Shown here one piece after another: positions 7,907 through 17,180 of a stretch of DNA of 39,029 nt (its first letter is position 1; each line of letters starts with the position of its first letter). The stretch comes from Acidobacteriota bacterium (GTDB lineage: Bacteria > Acidobacteriota > Terriglobia > Acidiferrales > UBA7541), in the NCBI GenBank assembly GCA_028877145.1, contig JAGWOX010000007.1, positions 1 through 39,029 of the forward strand, in the 5' to 3' direction. The position numbers were made by a program, and so were the translations under genes. The notes under the pieces were generated by a model. The model was not told the DNA's origin and searched no databases. It saw only the letters and a program-made list of their open reading frames with translations.

Positions 7907-9007
7907 GTGCTCAAACGTATCGTCTTCTCGGTGGCGGCCATAGGGGTTGTCTGCCTCGCCGCGGGCTGCCAACGCAATGCCAAGCCCGGGCCCGACGTGT
8001 GGGCCATGGTCAACGGGCACCCGATCCTGAAACAGCAGGTCGAGCGCTACTACCTCAGCCAGTACAACCAGCCCAATCGCCCCTCGCCCCAGGAAGCCCA
8101 GTTCCTCAAGCTCAACATTCTCGATGAGCTGATCAACAACGAACTGCTGCTCGAGCAGGCCCAGAAACTCGGGCTCGAGGCGACCGATAACGAAGTCGAA
8201 CAGAAGTTCTCCGAACTCAAGACTCCCTATTCCGACGAGCAATTCCGGAAGGAACTCGACCAGCGCGGCATCACCGTCGAACAATTGAAGAACAACCTGC
8301 GCGAGCGGATCTCGATCGAAAAGCTGATCAATCGGGAGATCACGTCCAAGATCGCCGTCACCGAGCAGGAGATCGCCGACGCTTATAATCGCAACCTCGC
8401 CGATTACAACGTGGCGGAGCCCGAATATCACATCGCCCAGATCGTCGTCACTTCGCGGCGCGATTCCGAGATTCGTAACCGCAAGAACGACGACGCGACC
8501 ACGCCGGCGGAGGCCCGGCGGAAAATCCGCATGCTGCTCGACCGGCTCCGCGCCGGCGTCGACTTCTCGGAACTCGCCATGGATTATTCCGAGGACCCGA
8601 TGACCGCTTCGACGGGCGGCGACCTCGGGTTCATTTCGGCATCGGCGCTCAACCAGGGCGACCCGGATCTCAAGCGCGCCGTGCTCGCCCTCAAGCCCGG
8701 CCAGATCAGCGGCGTCATCACCACCAAGGACACTTACCGGATCATCAAGCTGATCGCCATGCTTTCTCCAGGGCAGCGCAAGCTCTCCGACCCGCAGGTG
8801 CAGCAATCGATCCGCGAAACGCTACGCGACCGCAAGGAGCAACTGCTCCGCGCCGCCTATCTCTCCACGCTCCGCGACCAGGCCCACATCACCAACTACC
8901 TCGCACTCAAGATCCTGGCCACGGACGCCAACATGCCCGCCTCGACCGCGGCTTCGCAGGCCGCTCCGGCAACTTCGACTCCGCCACCCAACCCCTCGAA
9001 AGAGTAG
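7907..9007 (+). CDS. SurA/parvulin-like peptidyl-prolyl isomerase lipoprotein
   Basis: The start is placed at a GTG (7907) with AAGAG 6 nt upstream; the open frame reaches further back but overlaps rpmB. From this GTG the 366-residue product has a lipoprotein signal ending in LAAGC (lipid Cys21). Next come a SurA_N-type helical domain (about 30-165; NGHPILKQQVERYYLSQYNQ and repeated charged helices) and a parvulin domain (about 170-285; EYHIAQIVVTSR, AGVDFSELAMDYSEDP, GGDLGFI). The tail is low in complexity, rich in Pro, Ala, Ser and Thr. Such proteins assist folding of outer-membrane proteins in the periplasm. The lipid anchor distinguishes it from soluble SurA. Confidence 0.9.
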   Translation: MLKRIVFSVAAIGVVCLAAGCQRNAKPGPDVWAMVNGHPILKQQVERYYLSQYNQPNRPSPQEAQFLKLNILDELINNELLLEQAQKLGLEATDNEVEQKFSELKTPYSDEQFRKELDQRGITVEQLKNNLRERISIEKLINREITSKIAVTEQEIADAYNRNLADYNVAEPEYHIAQIVVTSRRDSEIRNRKNDDATTPAEARRKIRMLLDRLRAGVDFSELAMDYSEDPMTASTGGDLGFISASALNQGDPDLKRAVLALKPGQISGVITTKDTYRIIKLIAMLSPGQRKLSDPQVQQSIRETLRDRKEQLLRAAYLSTLRDQAHITNYLALKILATDANMPASTAASQAAPATSTPPPNPSKE

Positions 9008-9059
9008 GCGGTCGAAGGCAAACCTGTTCACACGGAGAAAACGGAAAGCGATGGAGGGT

Positions 9060-9080
9060 GCGGCGGGTCCGATACGCCGC
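9060..9080. terminator. Possible GC-rich hairpin between convergent genes
   Basis: GCGGCG (9060-9065) and CGCCGC (9075-9080) form a 6-bp stem with a 9-nt loop, followed by CTTT. It lies in the 112-bp gap between the convergent isomerase and biotin-carrier genes. The T run is short, so termination is only possible, not shown. Confidence 0.3.
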
Positions 9081-9119
9081 CTTTGGTCGTCAGAGCGTTT
9101 CCCGGCTTCCTGAACGCCC

Positions 9120-9614
9120 TCACGCGATCACGGCAAGGACGTCGCCCGCGTTTACCGCCTGGCCTTCCTTCACCCGCAGGCGCTCGACGACGCCCGCTTT
9201 TGGCGAGCGCACTTCGTTCTGCATTTTCATGGCCTCGAGCACCAGAATTCCCTGCCCCGCTTCGATCGACTTTCCTTGCTCGGTCAACAGGCGCACTACT
9301 TTGCCCGGCATCGGGGCGGTAATCTCCTGCGCACCTTCACGTTCCGCTTCACTGCGTTCGCGCCTGCGGCGTCTTGGATCGATCACTTCGGCGATCATGC
9401 GGCTCGACCCTACTTCGACCGTGAGCCCGCCACCCTGAGGCGCGACACGAGCTTCGAAAGACCTCCCGCCAAGCAGGATCGAATATACGCCGGAGGAGAT
9501 TTCCGCCACCTCGGCTTCGACCGCCTTCCCATCGATACGGAACGTCCAGGTACCGTCAAGCCGGTCGATCTCCACCACTCGTTTCTTGCCATCGAGGTGC
9601 ACTTCGCGCTTCAT
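9120..9614 (-). CDS. Biotin carboxyl carrier protein of an acyl-CoA carboxylase
   Basis: The 164-residue protein ends in a biotinyl/lipoyl domain (about 97-164) with APMPGKVVRLL and the biotinylation motif LVLEAMKMQNEV, modified residue Lys130. The first 75 residues form a beta-rich domain similar to the linker part of propionyl/methylcrotonyl carboxylase alpha chains. A basic linker DPRRRRRERSE separates the two. It starts inside the stop of the DUF1259 gene (ATGA overlap) and belongs to the operon of the biotin carboxylase at 10637-12160. It carries carboxybiotin from that enzyme to a carboxyltransferase, probably the PccB-like subunit at 14380-15948. Confidence 0.93.
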   Translation of the reverse strand: MKREVHLDGKKRVVEIDRLDGTWTFRIDGKAVEAEVAEISSGVYSILLGGRSFEARVAPQGGGLTVEVGSSRMIAEVIDPRRRRRERSEAEREGAQEITAPMPGKVVRLLTEQGKSIEAGQGILVLEAMKMQNEVRSPKAGVVERLRVKEGQAVNAGDVLAVIA

Positions 9615-10585
9615 GGCCGCGTCACCGGTGGCAGATGCTGCATGCGCTCGAGGGCTGCGCGCATCCCCAGCGCCAGTTCGAGTGGTTTGCCCCTGCCGAA
9701 GAAGTGCAGAAAGAAAATGCGCGGCTGCTCATCGGGAAAAGATTCGGCGAGCGCCACTGTTTCAATGCCGAAGACCTCCAGCGCCCGTTCCACCGGCCCG
9801 ACCTCATCATGCCGCACCGCCAGGCGTCCCGAAACGACTGCGCGTACGCCCTGCGGCTGAAATGCGATGCGCGATTCCATGCCGGTCACCGGCCCGAGTG
9901 AAAGACCGCTGAATACGAGCAACGGATCGTTCGAAAGGCCGCAGCATTTTATCTGTTCGGGGCGCGGGATGCGGAAGATGAGCGCTCCCGCATCCGGTTC
10001 GCCGCGCCGGCCGAGTACCTGTTCGATCCGCGTGACGTTCAGACGGCCCAATTCACCGCTTACCGCCTGGCGTGCCGGCCGAAGCGCCGGGCCGAGTGAC
10101 TTCTTCAATGTGCGAGCCAGGTCGGTCACGTCGCCCATTCCGCGGAAGTAAATAACAGTGATTGCGGGTGACGATCCCGGCAACGGGTCGACCACGCCTG
10201 TCACGTCCAGGCCATCGTGCGCCATCACGCCGGCGATTCTGGCGCCTTCGCTTGCGGGAAGCAGCACCCGACCAATCATCCACCCGAGCGCGCCCTGCTG
10301 TCCGAACGCGGCCCAGGACTGCTCGACCGCACCCGGCGCCAGAGCCACGCGGTGCATCCACACTCGCCCGGCGAAAGGAGCGAAGCCCACGCGAAACACG
10401 TCGCCGCGAACATCTCCCGCCACGCCCAGCGCATGCGCCACGGCAGCCCATTTGCCGGGTGCCACGCGTGCGGGCTGCGCCTGCTGAAGCGGCTGCTGTG
10501 CAAGAACGAGCGCCGAAACCAACGAGAGAAACACGTAGGCTTGTGCTGCGCGAACGCTCCATTGGCGAGAACCTTCCAGAAACAT
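9611..10585 (-). CDS. DUF1259 (LppY/LpqO-like) exported protein with two repeats
   Basis: The 324-residue product starts with a hydrophobic export signal (QAYVFLSLVSALVLAQ, about 16-31). Two copies of a DUF1259-type unit follow. The first (about 44-165) runs from GKWAAVAHALGVAGDVRGDV to a DGLDVTGVVDPLPGSSPAIT block ending YFRGMGD. The second (about 182-318) runs from RLNVTRIEQVLGRRGEPD to FGIETVALAESFPDEQPRIF ending FFLHFFGRGKP. The matching endings (x-Y/H-F-x-G-x-G) mark the repeats. I recall DUF1259 as the LppY/LpqO family, of unknown function. It lies between the biotin carboxylase gene (51-bp gap) and the biotin carrier gene (4-bp overlap), an odd place for an exported protein. The ATG at 10585 follows AGGGAG; a GTG at 10609 is the alternative. 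Confidence 0.78.
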   Translation of the reverse strand: MFLEGSRQWSVRAAQAYVFLSLVSALVLAQQPLQQAQPARVAPGKWAAVAHALGVAGDVRGDVFRVGFAPFAGRVWMHRVALAPGAVEQSWAAFGQQGALGWMIGRVLLPASEGARIAGVMAHDGLDVTGVVDPLPGSSPAITVIYFRGMGDVTDLARTLKKSLGPALRPARQAVSGELGRLNVTRIEQVLGRRGEPDAGALIFRIPRPEQIKCCGLSNDPLLVFSGLSLGPVTGMESRIAFQPQGVRAVVSGRLAVRHDEVGPVERALEVFGIETVALAESFPDEQPRIFFLHFFGRGKPLELALGMRAALERMQHLPPVTRP

Positions 10586-10636
10586 TCCTCTCCCTGCTTC
10601 CAAATCCACCGACGATATCGCTTTAAAGAAACGAAC

Positions 10637-12160
10637 TCAGCGTCGCGGCTTATTATCGAGCTGATCGACCCGGCTTTCGACCTTCCAGCGCGAATCCACC
10701 CGCGGCGTTGCCGGAGCCGCGGCCGCACCATTCGCCGATTTGGCTTCCCAAAGCGCCACGGCGAGAGCGGCGACGATCTGCTCCTCCGACTCCGGCGGCC
10801 CGGCCACGAGCGATTCGTGGCTCGCCAGCCACTGGTCGAGCCAGCGAGTATGGATAGCCCCGGCGAGAAATTCGGAATCACGGAGCACGCGACGGAACAA
10901 TCCAAGGTTCGTCTTGATGCCGACGACCCAATATTCGTCGAGCGCCCGCGCCAGGCGCGCCACGGCCTCGGCGCGATCGGCGCCCCAGGCGATCAGTTTC
11001 CCTAGCATGGGATCGTAATCTCCAGGAACTGTCCATCCGCTGACGACGCCCACGTCGTTGCGAATTCCCGGGCCTTCGGGCAGCCGCAGCGAAAGGATTT
11101 CCCCCGGCGACGGGAAAAACTGATTCTCCGGATCCTCGGCATAGATGCGGCATTCCATGGCATGGCCGCGCAGGGTTACGTCTTCCTGGCGGAAAGGCAG
11201 TTCCTCGCCCGCCGCGATACGAATTTGCAGCTTCACAAGATCGAGAGACGTTACGGCCTCGGTTACCGGATGCTCGACCTGCAGGCGAGTGTTTACCTCG
11301 AGGAAATAGAACTTGCCATCCTCGTCGACGAGGAATTCCGCCGTGCCCGCGTTCCGGTAGCCGGCCGCCCGCGCCAGGCGCACGGAAGCTTCGCCCATCG
11401 CCCGGCGCAACTCGGCATCGACGACCGGCGAAGGAGCCTCCTCGATCACTTTCTGATGGCGCCGCTGAAGGGAGCATTCGCGCTCGCCGAGGTACACCAC
11501 ATTCCCGCGATTGTCGCCAAAAACCTGAATCTCGATGTGGCGGGGACTCGTGAGGTATTTTTCCATGTACAGCCGGCCGTCGCCGAACGCATTGAGCGCC
11601 TCCGAGCCGGCGTTGCGCCACGCGCCTTCGAGTTCGGCTTTTCGCTCCACCACGCGCATCCCTTTGCCGCCGCCACCCGCCACCGCTTTCAGCAGGAGGG
11701 GGAAACCGATTTCCTGCGCCGCGTTGCGCGCCGCGGCTTCGTCGGCGATGGGGTCAAGCGTGCCGGGAACAGTCGGCACGCCCGCTTCCCTCGCCACATG
11801 CCGCGCCGCCGTTTTCGAGCCCAAGCGTTCCATCGCCTCCGGCGTAGGCCCGATGAAGACGATCCCGGCTTCCGCGCATGCCCGCGCGAGATCGGGGTTT
11901 TCCGCCAGGAAGCCGTAGCCGGGATGCAGGGCCCCGCATCCCGCTCGTCGCGCAACCCCGATGATTTTTTCGATGGAAAGGTAGCTTTCCCGGCTCTCTG
12001 CCGCGCCGATGGGATAGGCCTCGTCGGCCAGTTGAACGTGCAACGAGCCTCGGTCGGCCTCGCTATACACGGCGACCGCTTCGATTCCCATCTCGTGGCA
12101 GGCGCGCAGCACCCGCACGGCGATTTCCCCGCGATTCGCGATTAAAATTTTCCGAAACAT
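10637..12160 (-). CDS. accC: Biotin carboxylase subunit of an acyl-CoA carboxylase
   Basis: From the ATG at 12160 the 507-residue protein begins MFRKILIANRGEIAVRVLRA, the classic biotin carboxylase start; the open frame extends further back but that part lacks homology and lies in the divergent promoter region. An N-terminal domain, an ATP-grasp domain with the glycine loop AVAGGGGKGMRVV, and the catalytic stretch EVNTRLQVEHPVTE are all intact. The C-terminal extension (VAALAVALWEAKSANGAAAA) exceeds E. coli AccC by about 60 residues, as in propionyl-CoA carboxylase alpha chains. It uses ATP and bicarbonate to carboxylate biotin. The operon continues with a DUF1259 gene and the biotin carrier. 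The symbol marks the catalytic type; the physiological substrate may be propionyl-CoA or a longer acyl-CoA. Confidence 0.95.
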   Translation of the reverse strand: MFRKILIANRGEIAVRVLRACHEMGIEAVAVYSEADRGSLHVQLADEAYPIGAAESRESYLSIEKIIGVARRAGCGALHPGYGFLAENPDLARACAEAGIVFIGPTPEAMERLGSKTAARHVAREAGVPTVPGTLDPIADEAAARNAAQEIGFPLLLKAVAGGGGKGMRVVERKAELEGAWRNAGSEALNAFGDGRLYMEKYLTSPRHIEIQVFGDNRGNVVYLGERECSLQRRHQKVIEEAPSPVVDAELRRAMGEASVRLARAAGYRNAGTAEFLVDEDGKFYFLEVNTRLQVEHPVTEAVTSLDLVKLQIRIAAGEELPFRQEDVTLRGHAMECRIYAEDPENQFFPSPGEILSLRLPEGPGIRNDVGVVSGWTVPGDYDPMLGKLIAWGADRAEAVARLARALDEYWVVGIKTNLGLFRRVLRDSEFLAGAIHTRWLDQWLASHESLVAGPPESEEQIVAALAVALWEAKSANGAAAAPATPRVDSRWKVESRVDQLDNKPRR

Positions 12161-12298
12161 TGCTCCGGCACATTTTAACATCCGCTTCGCACAGTTCCGC
12201 GAGAGACCTCTTTCCAAGGAAATCGCGAAACTGGCGCTCGATGAACTCTTTTGCTGCCTGAGACGCGGGTACCGGGTGCTGCTCGTCACCGCTGGGGT

Positions 12299-12325
12299 AT
12301 GATGACAGGAAGCCCCGGTCATCAT
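12299..12325. promoter_or_regulatory. 8+8 bp inverted repeat upstream of the diguanylate cyclase
   Basis: ATGATGAC (12299-12306) and GTCATCAT (12318-12325) are perfect inverted arms around an 11-nt spacer, about 45 bp before the ATG at 12370. TATGAT (12298-12303) and TATAAA (12335-12340) nearby could serve as -10 elements. The repeat may be an operator or an mRNA hairpin in the 5' leader. Confidence 0.4.
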
Positions 12326-12369
12326 TGAGCAGGGTATAAAGCAGCGGGACGAGAAACGGACCGATCTCG

Positions 12370-13893
12370 ATGGCGAAGGAACCTTTGTCGGAAAGAGAAG
12401 CCGCGCGCCTGGCTGCACTCGCCGGATACCACATCCTGGACTCGCCGCCCGAAGCCGCTTTTGACGACCTCGCCCGCCTGGCTGCCCGGCTGCTCGCCGC
12501 TCCGATAGCGATTGTGTCATTCATCGACAGCCGCCGGCTGTGGTGTAAGGCGCAGGTGGGACTGGGGCTGAAGGAGACCTCGCGTGAATCCTCCTTTTGC
12601 GATTACGCCATCCTTCAAGACGACATTTTCGTGGTCCCCGACGCGCAAACCGATCCCCGCTTTTCCACGAGTCCCTGGGTAACTGAAGGGCCGAAGGCTC
12701 GTTTCTATGCCGGGGCGCCGCTTATCAACGCCGCGGGCCGGCCGCTGGGCGTGCTCGCCGTCCTCGACCGTGTTCCGCGCAAGATTGACGAAGCGCAGCG
12801 AGAGACGCTGCGGGCGCTCGCCCGTCAGGTGATGGCGCTCGTCGAGCAGCGGCGCGAGCTGAGCGACCTTTCCCTACGCAACTCCCAGCTCCATCTGCTC
12901 TCGGAGATGAGCCGCAAGCTGCTCGGCTGTTCCTCTCCGACCGATACGCATGCCATCATCGCCGAATTCGGCAGGCATCTGCTTCCGGAGGATTCGGGCC
13001 GCGTGTTTCTCGCCACCGGCCCCGCCGGGGACATGATTTCTGCCGCCTCCTGGGGCGATTTGCCGCGCCGGCCCGAGCGTGTGAGCCCCGGCGATTGCCT
13101 GGCTCTGCGCAACGGCCAGCCATTCATTTTCACGGCCAAAGGAGAGCCCCGCTGCAAGCACCTGGAAAACCTACCGCTTCAACCCTCGGTCTGCGTTCCA
13201 CTCGAAACTCAGGACCAGACGGTTGGCCTGCTGACGCTCATCGCCGGTCCCGCGGATCCAGAGCTTCCCGCGCCGACCGCAAAGCTCGGCGAAGCGAAGT
13301 GCTCGGTCGCGGTGGCCATGGCGGAATCGGTGGCGCTCGCGGTGGGGCAGCTGCGCATGCGCGAAACGCTTGAATCGCAATCGGTGCGCGATCCACTCAC
13401 CGCGCTCTTCAATCGCCGCTACCTTGAAGAGTCACTCGAGCGCGAACTGGCCCACGCCGCGCGCAATCGCCGCCCGCTTGGCCTGATCATGGTCGATCTC
13501 GACCGATTCAAGGGCTATAACGACCACCTCGGCCATCCGGCCGGAGATGAATTGCTGCGCCGGATCGCTGATCTTCTGAAGCACGGCGTGCGCGCCGGAG
13601 ACATCGCCTGCCGCTACGGAGGAGACGAATTCGCCATCATCCTTCCCGGCGCCGCTCTCGAAACGACGCGCGTCCGCGCCATCGAGCTGCTCGAAGCCGT
13701 CAAGGGTTTGAATGCGGCTTACGGCGGTAGCGCCCTGCAGACCGTGACGCTCTCCACCGGCGTCGCCGCATTTCCCGAACACGGAGCGAACGCGCACGAC
13801 CTGCTCCATTCCGCTGATGTCGCCCTGTACCAGGCCAAGGCGCAAGGCCGCGACCGCGCCGTCGTCTTCATCGGTCCCTCCCGTTCGGAATAA
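12370..13893 (+). CDS. GAF-domain diguanylate cyclase (GGDEF)
   Basis: The 507-residue soluble protein has an N-terminal GAF domain (about 25-160; FIDSRRLWCKAQVGL, ESSFCDYAI and FYAGAPLINAAGRPLGVLAV). A second, weaker GAF-like region follows (about 165-325). The GGDEF domain is at about 335-500 with RDPLTALFNRRYLEE, MVDLDRFKGYND and the intact active site YGGDEF (417-421). An RxxD inhibitory site (RAGD, 408-411) lies five residues before GGDEF, so product inhibition by cyclic di-GMP is expected. It should make c-di-GMP from two GTP in response to a signal sensed by the GAF domains. No membrane segments are seen. It is divergent from the biotin carboxylase operon. Confidence 0.95.
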   Translation: MAKEPLSEREAARLAALAGYHILDSPPEAAFDDLARLAARLLAAPIAIVSFIDSRRLWCKAQVGLGLKETSRESSFCDYAILQDDIFVVPDAQTDPRFSTSPWVTEGPKARFYAGAPLINAAGRPLGVLAVLDRVPRKIDEAQRETLRALARQVMALVEQRRELSDLSLRNSQLHLLSEMSRKLLGCSSPTDTHAIIAEFGRHLLPEDSGRVFLATGPAGDMISAASWGDLPRRPERVSPGDCLALRNGQPFIFTAKGEPRCKHLENLPLQPSVCVPLETQDQTVGLLTLIAGPADPELPAPTAKLGEAKCSVAVAMAESVALAVGQLRMRETLESQSVRDPLTALFNRRYLEESLERELAHAARNRRPLGLIMVDLDRFKGYNDHLGHPAGDELLRRIADLLKHGVRAGDIACRYGGDEFAIILPGAALETTRVRAIELLEAVKGLNAAYGGSALQTVTLSTGVAAFPEHGANAHDLLHSADVALYQAKAQGRDRAVVFIGPSRSE

Positions 13894-14379
13894 ACCGGAT
13901 TTCTGATGAAGCAAGCCCTTGGGGAAGGGTGGGCCCACAATGGCCGTCAAGATCGGCGAAGGTTTCCGGATGCGGCCCCCCGCCAGGTCAAGAATTCAGT
14001 GGGACCCAAAATAGAAGAACATGAGATTTGCGAAATACTGGCCAACCGTCCGGTGAAACTACCCTGAGGCTGGGCCACCCGCCTTACCCGCTGTCATCCC
14101 GAACCCAGCCGCGCCTTTCGCGGATGGAGGTGAGGGATCTGCTTTATGCTCGCGGCTGACATGAGTAGCTCCCCAACTATCGCTTCTATCAGTCTCGCGA
14201 GGTGAGGGAGGGCGAATTTGCCGGCCTGCCTATGCCGATGCACATGCATCCCGGTATAGCGTTCCTCCCATCGCGGACATTCCTGTCCGCGCGCTCGTGC
14301 CCTCCCCAAAAAGACGCAAAGAGCGCGGCACCCGAAAAATCACGTCGTGGGACCACCCGAGGATGGGCCACCTGCCAGA
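13894..14379. other. 486-bp intergenic region with degenerate repeats, no gene seen
   Basis: The region lies between the convergent diguanylate cyclase and carboxyltransferase genes. Short open frames have no Shine-Dalgarno site or recognisable product. It holds a CCCTT/AAGGG hairpin near 13916-13929, a stretch CTGTCATCCCGAACCC (14091-14106) leading to GAGGGATCTGCTTTATG (14132-14148), a GATGCA/TGCATC inverted repeat (14237-14250) and the strong hairpin at 14272-14291. The TGTCATCCCGA...GGATCTGC layout resembles intergenic repeats I recall as common in acidobacterial genomes. Confidence 0.6.
14272..14291. repeat. Perfect 8-bp-stem hairpin, probable intergenic repeat unit
   Basis: CGCGGACATTCCTGTCCGCG forms an 8-bp perfect stem with a TTCC tetraloop. 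No T tract follows on either side, so it does not look like a simple terminator. Similar palindromes are, from memory, dispersed in acidobacterial genomes; the copy number here is one. Confidence 0.5.
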
Positions 14380-15948
14380 CTAAAGGGGAATGTTTCCGTG
14401 CTTTTTCCGCGGATTCGTGTCCCTCTTGTTTTCGAGTGAGCGGAGCGCGGCAATCAGCTTGGCGCGCGTTTCGGCAGGTTCGATGACCGCGTCGACGTAG
14501 CCGCGTTCGGCGGCAACGTAGGGATTGGCGAAGCGTTCGCGGAATTCGGCCACGAGTTTACGCCGCAGCTCTTCCCGCTCGGCTTCGGGAGCGCGGTCGA
14601 GTTCGCGCCGATAGACGATATTCACTGCGCCCTCCGGTCCCATGACCGCGATCTCCGCCGTGGGCCAGGCGAAATTCACATCGGTGCGGATGTGCTTGGA
14701 CGCCATCACGCAATAGGCGCCGCCGTAGGCCTTGCGCGTGATCACCGTGATTTTCGGCACCGTCGCTTCGGCGAACGCGTAGAGAAGCTTCGCGCCGTGG
14801 CGGATGATGCCCCCGAACTCCTGTTGTGTTCCGGGCAGAAATCCCGGCACATCCTCGAACGTGATAAGCGGAATATTGAACGCGTCGCAGAAGCGCACGA
14901 ACCGCGCCCCTTTCACCGACGCGTTGATATCCAGGCACCCGGCCAGCACAGCCGGCTGGTTCGCCACGATGCCTACCGTTCGCCCGTCCAGGCGGCCGAA
15001 GCCCACGACGATGTTCTGGGCGTAGTGCTCGTGGACTTCGAAAAAGTGCCGGTCATCGACGACGGGCGCGATCACTTCCTTGATGTCGTAGGGCAGCGTG
15101 GGATCGGTGGGCACGATGCCGTTGAGCGAGGGTTCGCGGCGGTCGGGCGGGTCGGAGGTCGGATGGCGTGGCGCGTCCTCGAGGTTATTGGACGGGAGGA
15201 AGCCGACGAGTTCGCGGACCAGCGCGAGGCAATCGGCGTCGTCGCGAGCGATGAAATGCGCCACGCCGCTCGTGGCGTTGTGGGTCACGGCCCCGCCCAG
15301 CTCTTCCTTCGTCACTTCCTCGTGCGTCACGGTCTTGATGACGTCCGGGCCGGTGATGAACATGTAGGACGTGTTGCGGGTCATCACCACAAAATCGGTG
15401 ATCGCCGGCGAATAGACGGCGCCCCCGGCGCACGGGCCCATGATCGCGCTGATCTGCGGTATGACGCCGCTGGCCAGCGTGTTGCGCAAAAAAATGTCGG
15501 AGTAGCCGGCGAGCGAACGCACGCCTTCCTGAATGCGCGCGCCGCCCGAATCGTTCAAGCCGATCACCGGCGCTCCGTTGCGCATTCCGAGATCCATGAT
15601 CTTCGCCACTTTCGCGGCGTTCGATTCGGAAAGCGATCCACCAAACACGGTAAAATCCTGCGCAAAAACGTAGACGAGCCGCCCGTCAATGCGGCCGTAA
15701 CCGGTGATAAAGCCATCGCCCGGCGGGCGCTGCTCGGCCATGCCGAAATCGGTGGTGCGATGGAGGACGAACCGGTCGAGTTCCTCGAACGTGTCTTCGT
15801 CGAGCAGCAGCTCGATCCGTTCCCGGGCCAGCAGTTTTCCCGCCGCGTGCTGGCGCTCGCGCCGCTCGGCGCCGCCACCCTCGGTGGCCTCGCGCTCGCG
15901 GCGCCGCATCTCTTCGATTGGGTCGTGCTTCCTCTCTTCTGTCGCCAT
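14380..15948 (-). CDS. pccB: Acyl-CoA (propionyl-CoA type) carboxylase carboxyltransferase
   Basis: The 522-residue protein has the two-crotonase-fold layout of Pcc[20 protein letters not shown] near 132-150, [16 protein letters not shown] near 170, the second-domain motifs [10 protein letters not shown] near 364, [20 protein letters not shown] near 383 and the [14 protein letters not shown] segment. The end, RKKHGNIPL, is typical of propionyl-CoA carboxylase beta chains. It transfers carboxyl from carboxybiotin to an acyl-CoA such as propionyl-CoA, giving methylmalonyl-CoA. The biotin carboxylase and carrier it needs are probably those at 9120-12160, separated from it by the divergent cyclase gene. 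A DUF3592-like gene lies 3 bp upstream in the same operon. Confidence 0.95.
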   Translation of the reverse strand: MATEERKHDPIEEMRRREREATEGGGAERRERQHAAGKLLARERIELLLDEDTFEELDRFVLHRTTDFGMAEQRPPGDGFITGYGRIDGRLVYVFAQDFTVFGGSLSESNAAKVAKIMDLGMRNGAPVIGLNDSGGARIQEGVRSLAGYSDIFLRNTLASGVIPQISAIMGPCAGGAVYSPAITDFVVMTRNTSYMFITGPDVIKTVTHEEVTKEELGGAVTHNATSGVAHFIARDDADCLALVRELVGFLPSNNLEDAPRHPTSDPPDRREPSLNGIVPTDPTLPYDIKEVIAPVVDDRHFFEVHEHYAQNIVVGFGRLDGRTVGIVANQPAVLAGCLDINASVKGARFVRFCDAFNIPLITFEDVPGFLPGTQQEFGGIIRHGAKLLYAFAEATVPKITVITRKAYGGAYCVMASKHIRTDVNFAWPTAEIAVMGPEGAVNIVYRRELDRAPEAEREELRRKLVAEFRERFANPYVAAERGYVDAVIEPAETRAKLIAALRSLENKRDTNPRKKHGNIPL

Positions 15949-15951
15949 CGG

Positions 15952-16437
15952 CTAGCGCCTTTTCCCTGGTCCGGCCGCGCTCGGGCCCTGTTCTCGTAGT
16001 CCCGACCAGTTCTCGGCCACCAGAATGGAGTTTCCGGGGTGGGCAGGATCATATTTTACGCTCACGACGCGTCCTTGCGCGGGCAGAGGAACGTCAAAGA
16101 GAATTCCGGTCAATTCCTGCGCGGTCTCGTAGCGAACACCGGAGATGGTATATCGATACAGAATGAGCCGACGGACAGAACGAGTGGTGGCCGCGGCGAG
16201 GGAAGAATGGAAAAGCACCTGGCGCGACGGCCGCGGTGGTTCGGCCTCGTGTTCGACAACTTCGAGGATCTCGGCTTGCGTGATGCGACCCACGCGGCTC
16301 ACATACTCGCGCCGCCGCCGCTCGGCTTCCTGCGGATCCCGCCTGCGGCGCGCCCACAGCCACACTGCCAGCCCGCCCGCGCCCAGGGCGCCAGCCGCCG
16401 AGCCCGCATACACCCACTCGAGCCTGGTCAACGTCAA
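15952..16437 (-). CDS. DUF3592-like single-span membrane protein
   Basis: A TTG at 16437 overlaps the stop of the aldolase gene (TTGA), a coupling arrangement, and gives 161 residues; the open frame extends 21 codons upstream inside that gene, which is less likely. One transmembrane segment ([21 protein letters not shown]) is followed by a basic stretch [17 protein letters not shown] beta-rich domain follows with [20 protein letters not shown] and [20 protein letters not shown], the pattern of DUF3592. Function is unknown. It is 3 bp before pccB. Confidence 0.7.
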   Translation of the reverse strand: MTLTRLEWVYAGSAAGALGAGGLAVWLWARRRRDPQEAERRRREYVSRVGRITQAEILEVVEHEAEPPRPSRQVLFHSSLAAATTRSVRRLILYRYTISGVRYETAQELTGILFDVPLPAQGRVVSVKYDPAHPGNSILVAENWSGLREQGPSAAGPGKRR

Positions 16438-17126
16438 CGGCCGATTTTCGGCGCTGTGGGCTCGACAATCTCGCCCAGCGATTCCCGCGCCTTCGCCCAA
16501 TCCTTCAGGAACGTCTCCAACCCACGGTCTGTGAGCGGATGCTGGAAGAGCTGCTCGAACACCTTGTAGGGCATTGTCGCTATGTCAGCGCCGATCTTGG
16601 CGGCTTCCATGATATGCATGGGATGCCGCAGGCTGGCCGCCAGCACTTGGGTTTCGAAATGGTAGTTGCGGTAGATGCCGACGATCTCCCGCAGCAGGCC
16701 GAGGCCGTCCTGCGCGATATCGTCGAGCCGTCCGAGGAACGGGCTGACGAAATAGGCGCCGGCTTTCGCGGCGAGCAGAGCCTGCGCGGGCGAGAAGACC
16801 AGCGTGACGTTGGTTCGGATACCCTCGTCGCGCAACAACCGGACCGCGCGAATGCCCGCCGGCAGCATCGGTACCTTCACCACGATGCTCGGATGCCAAC
16901 TGGCCAGCTCGCGCCCCTCGCGCACCATCCCCGCCGTGTCGGTCGACACCACCTCGGCATTCACCACGCCACCGCGCAAGATGCGGCACGCCTCGAGAAT
17001 CAGTTCCCGGAACGGCCGATTCTCCTTTGCCACGAGAGTCGGATTCGTCGTGATGCCGTCGAGGACGCCGAACTCCGCGCCACGGCGGATTTCATCCAGG
17101 TTGGCGGTATCGAGGAAAATTTTCAT
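16434..17126 (-). CDS. fsa: Fructose-6-phosphate aldolase / small transaldolase
   Basis: The 230-residue protein opens [20 protein letters not shown] and has [12 protein letters not shown] and the Schiff-base segment [12 protein letters not shown] with Lys84, matching the position in E. coli Fsa[21 protein letters not shown] and [10 protein letters not shown] follow. The length fits the short transaldolase/FSA group, single TIM barrels. It either cleaves fructose 6-phosphate to dihydroxyacetone and glyceraldehyde 3-phosphate or acts as a transaldolase of the pentose phosphate pathway; many such proteins prove to be transaldolases, so the activity is open. It is first in a coupled group with the DUF3592 gene and pccB. 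Confidence 0.9.
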   Translation of the reverse strand: MKIFLDTANLDEIRRGAEFGVLDGITTNPTLVAKENRPFRELILEACRILRGGVVNAEVVSTDTAGMVREGRELASWHPSIVVKVPMLPAGIRAVRLLRDEGIRTNVTLVFSPAQALLAAKAGAYFVSPFLGRLDDIAQDGLGLLREIVGIYRNYHFETQVLAASLRHPMHIMEAAKIGADIATMPYKVFEQLFQHPLTDRGLETFLKDWAKARESLGEIVEPTAPKIGR

Positions 17127-17180
17127 TGCGTCACTCTCCCGCGGAGCGCGCCATTCGCGCAGGCGCCAGGCCGGAGCGGC

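Noticed and set aside
10637-12520. Biotin carboxylase starting at 12520 (627 residues)
   Set aside because: The 120 extra residues are low-complexity, antisense to the diguanylate cyclase start and its promoter, and family members begin at the MFRKILIANRGE sequence.
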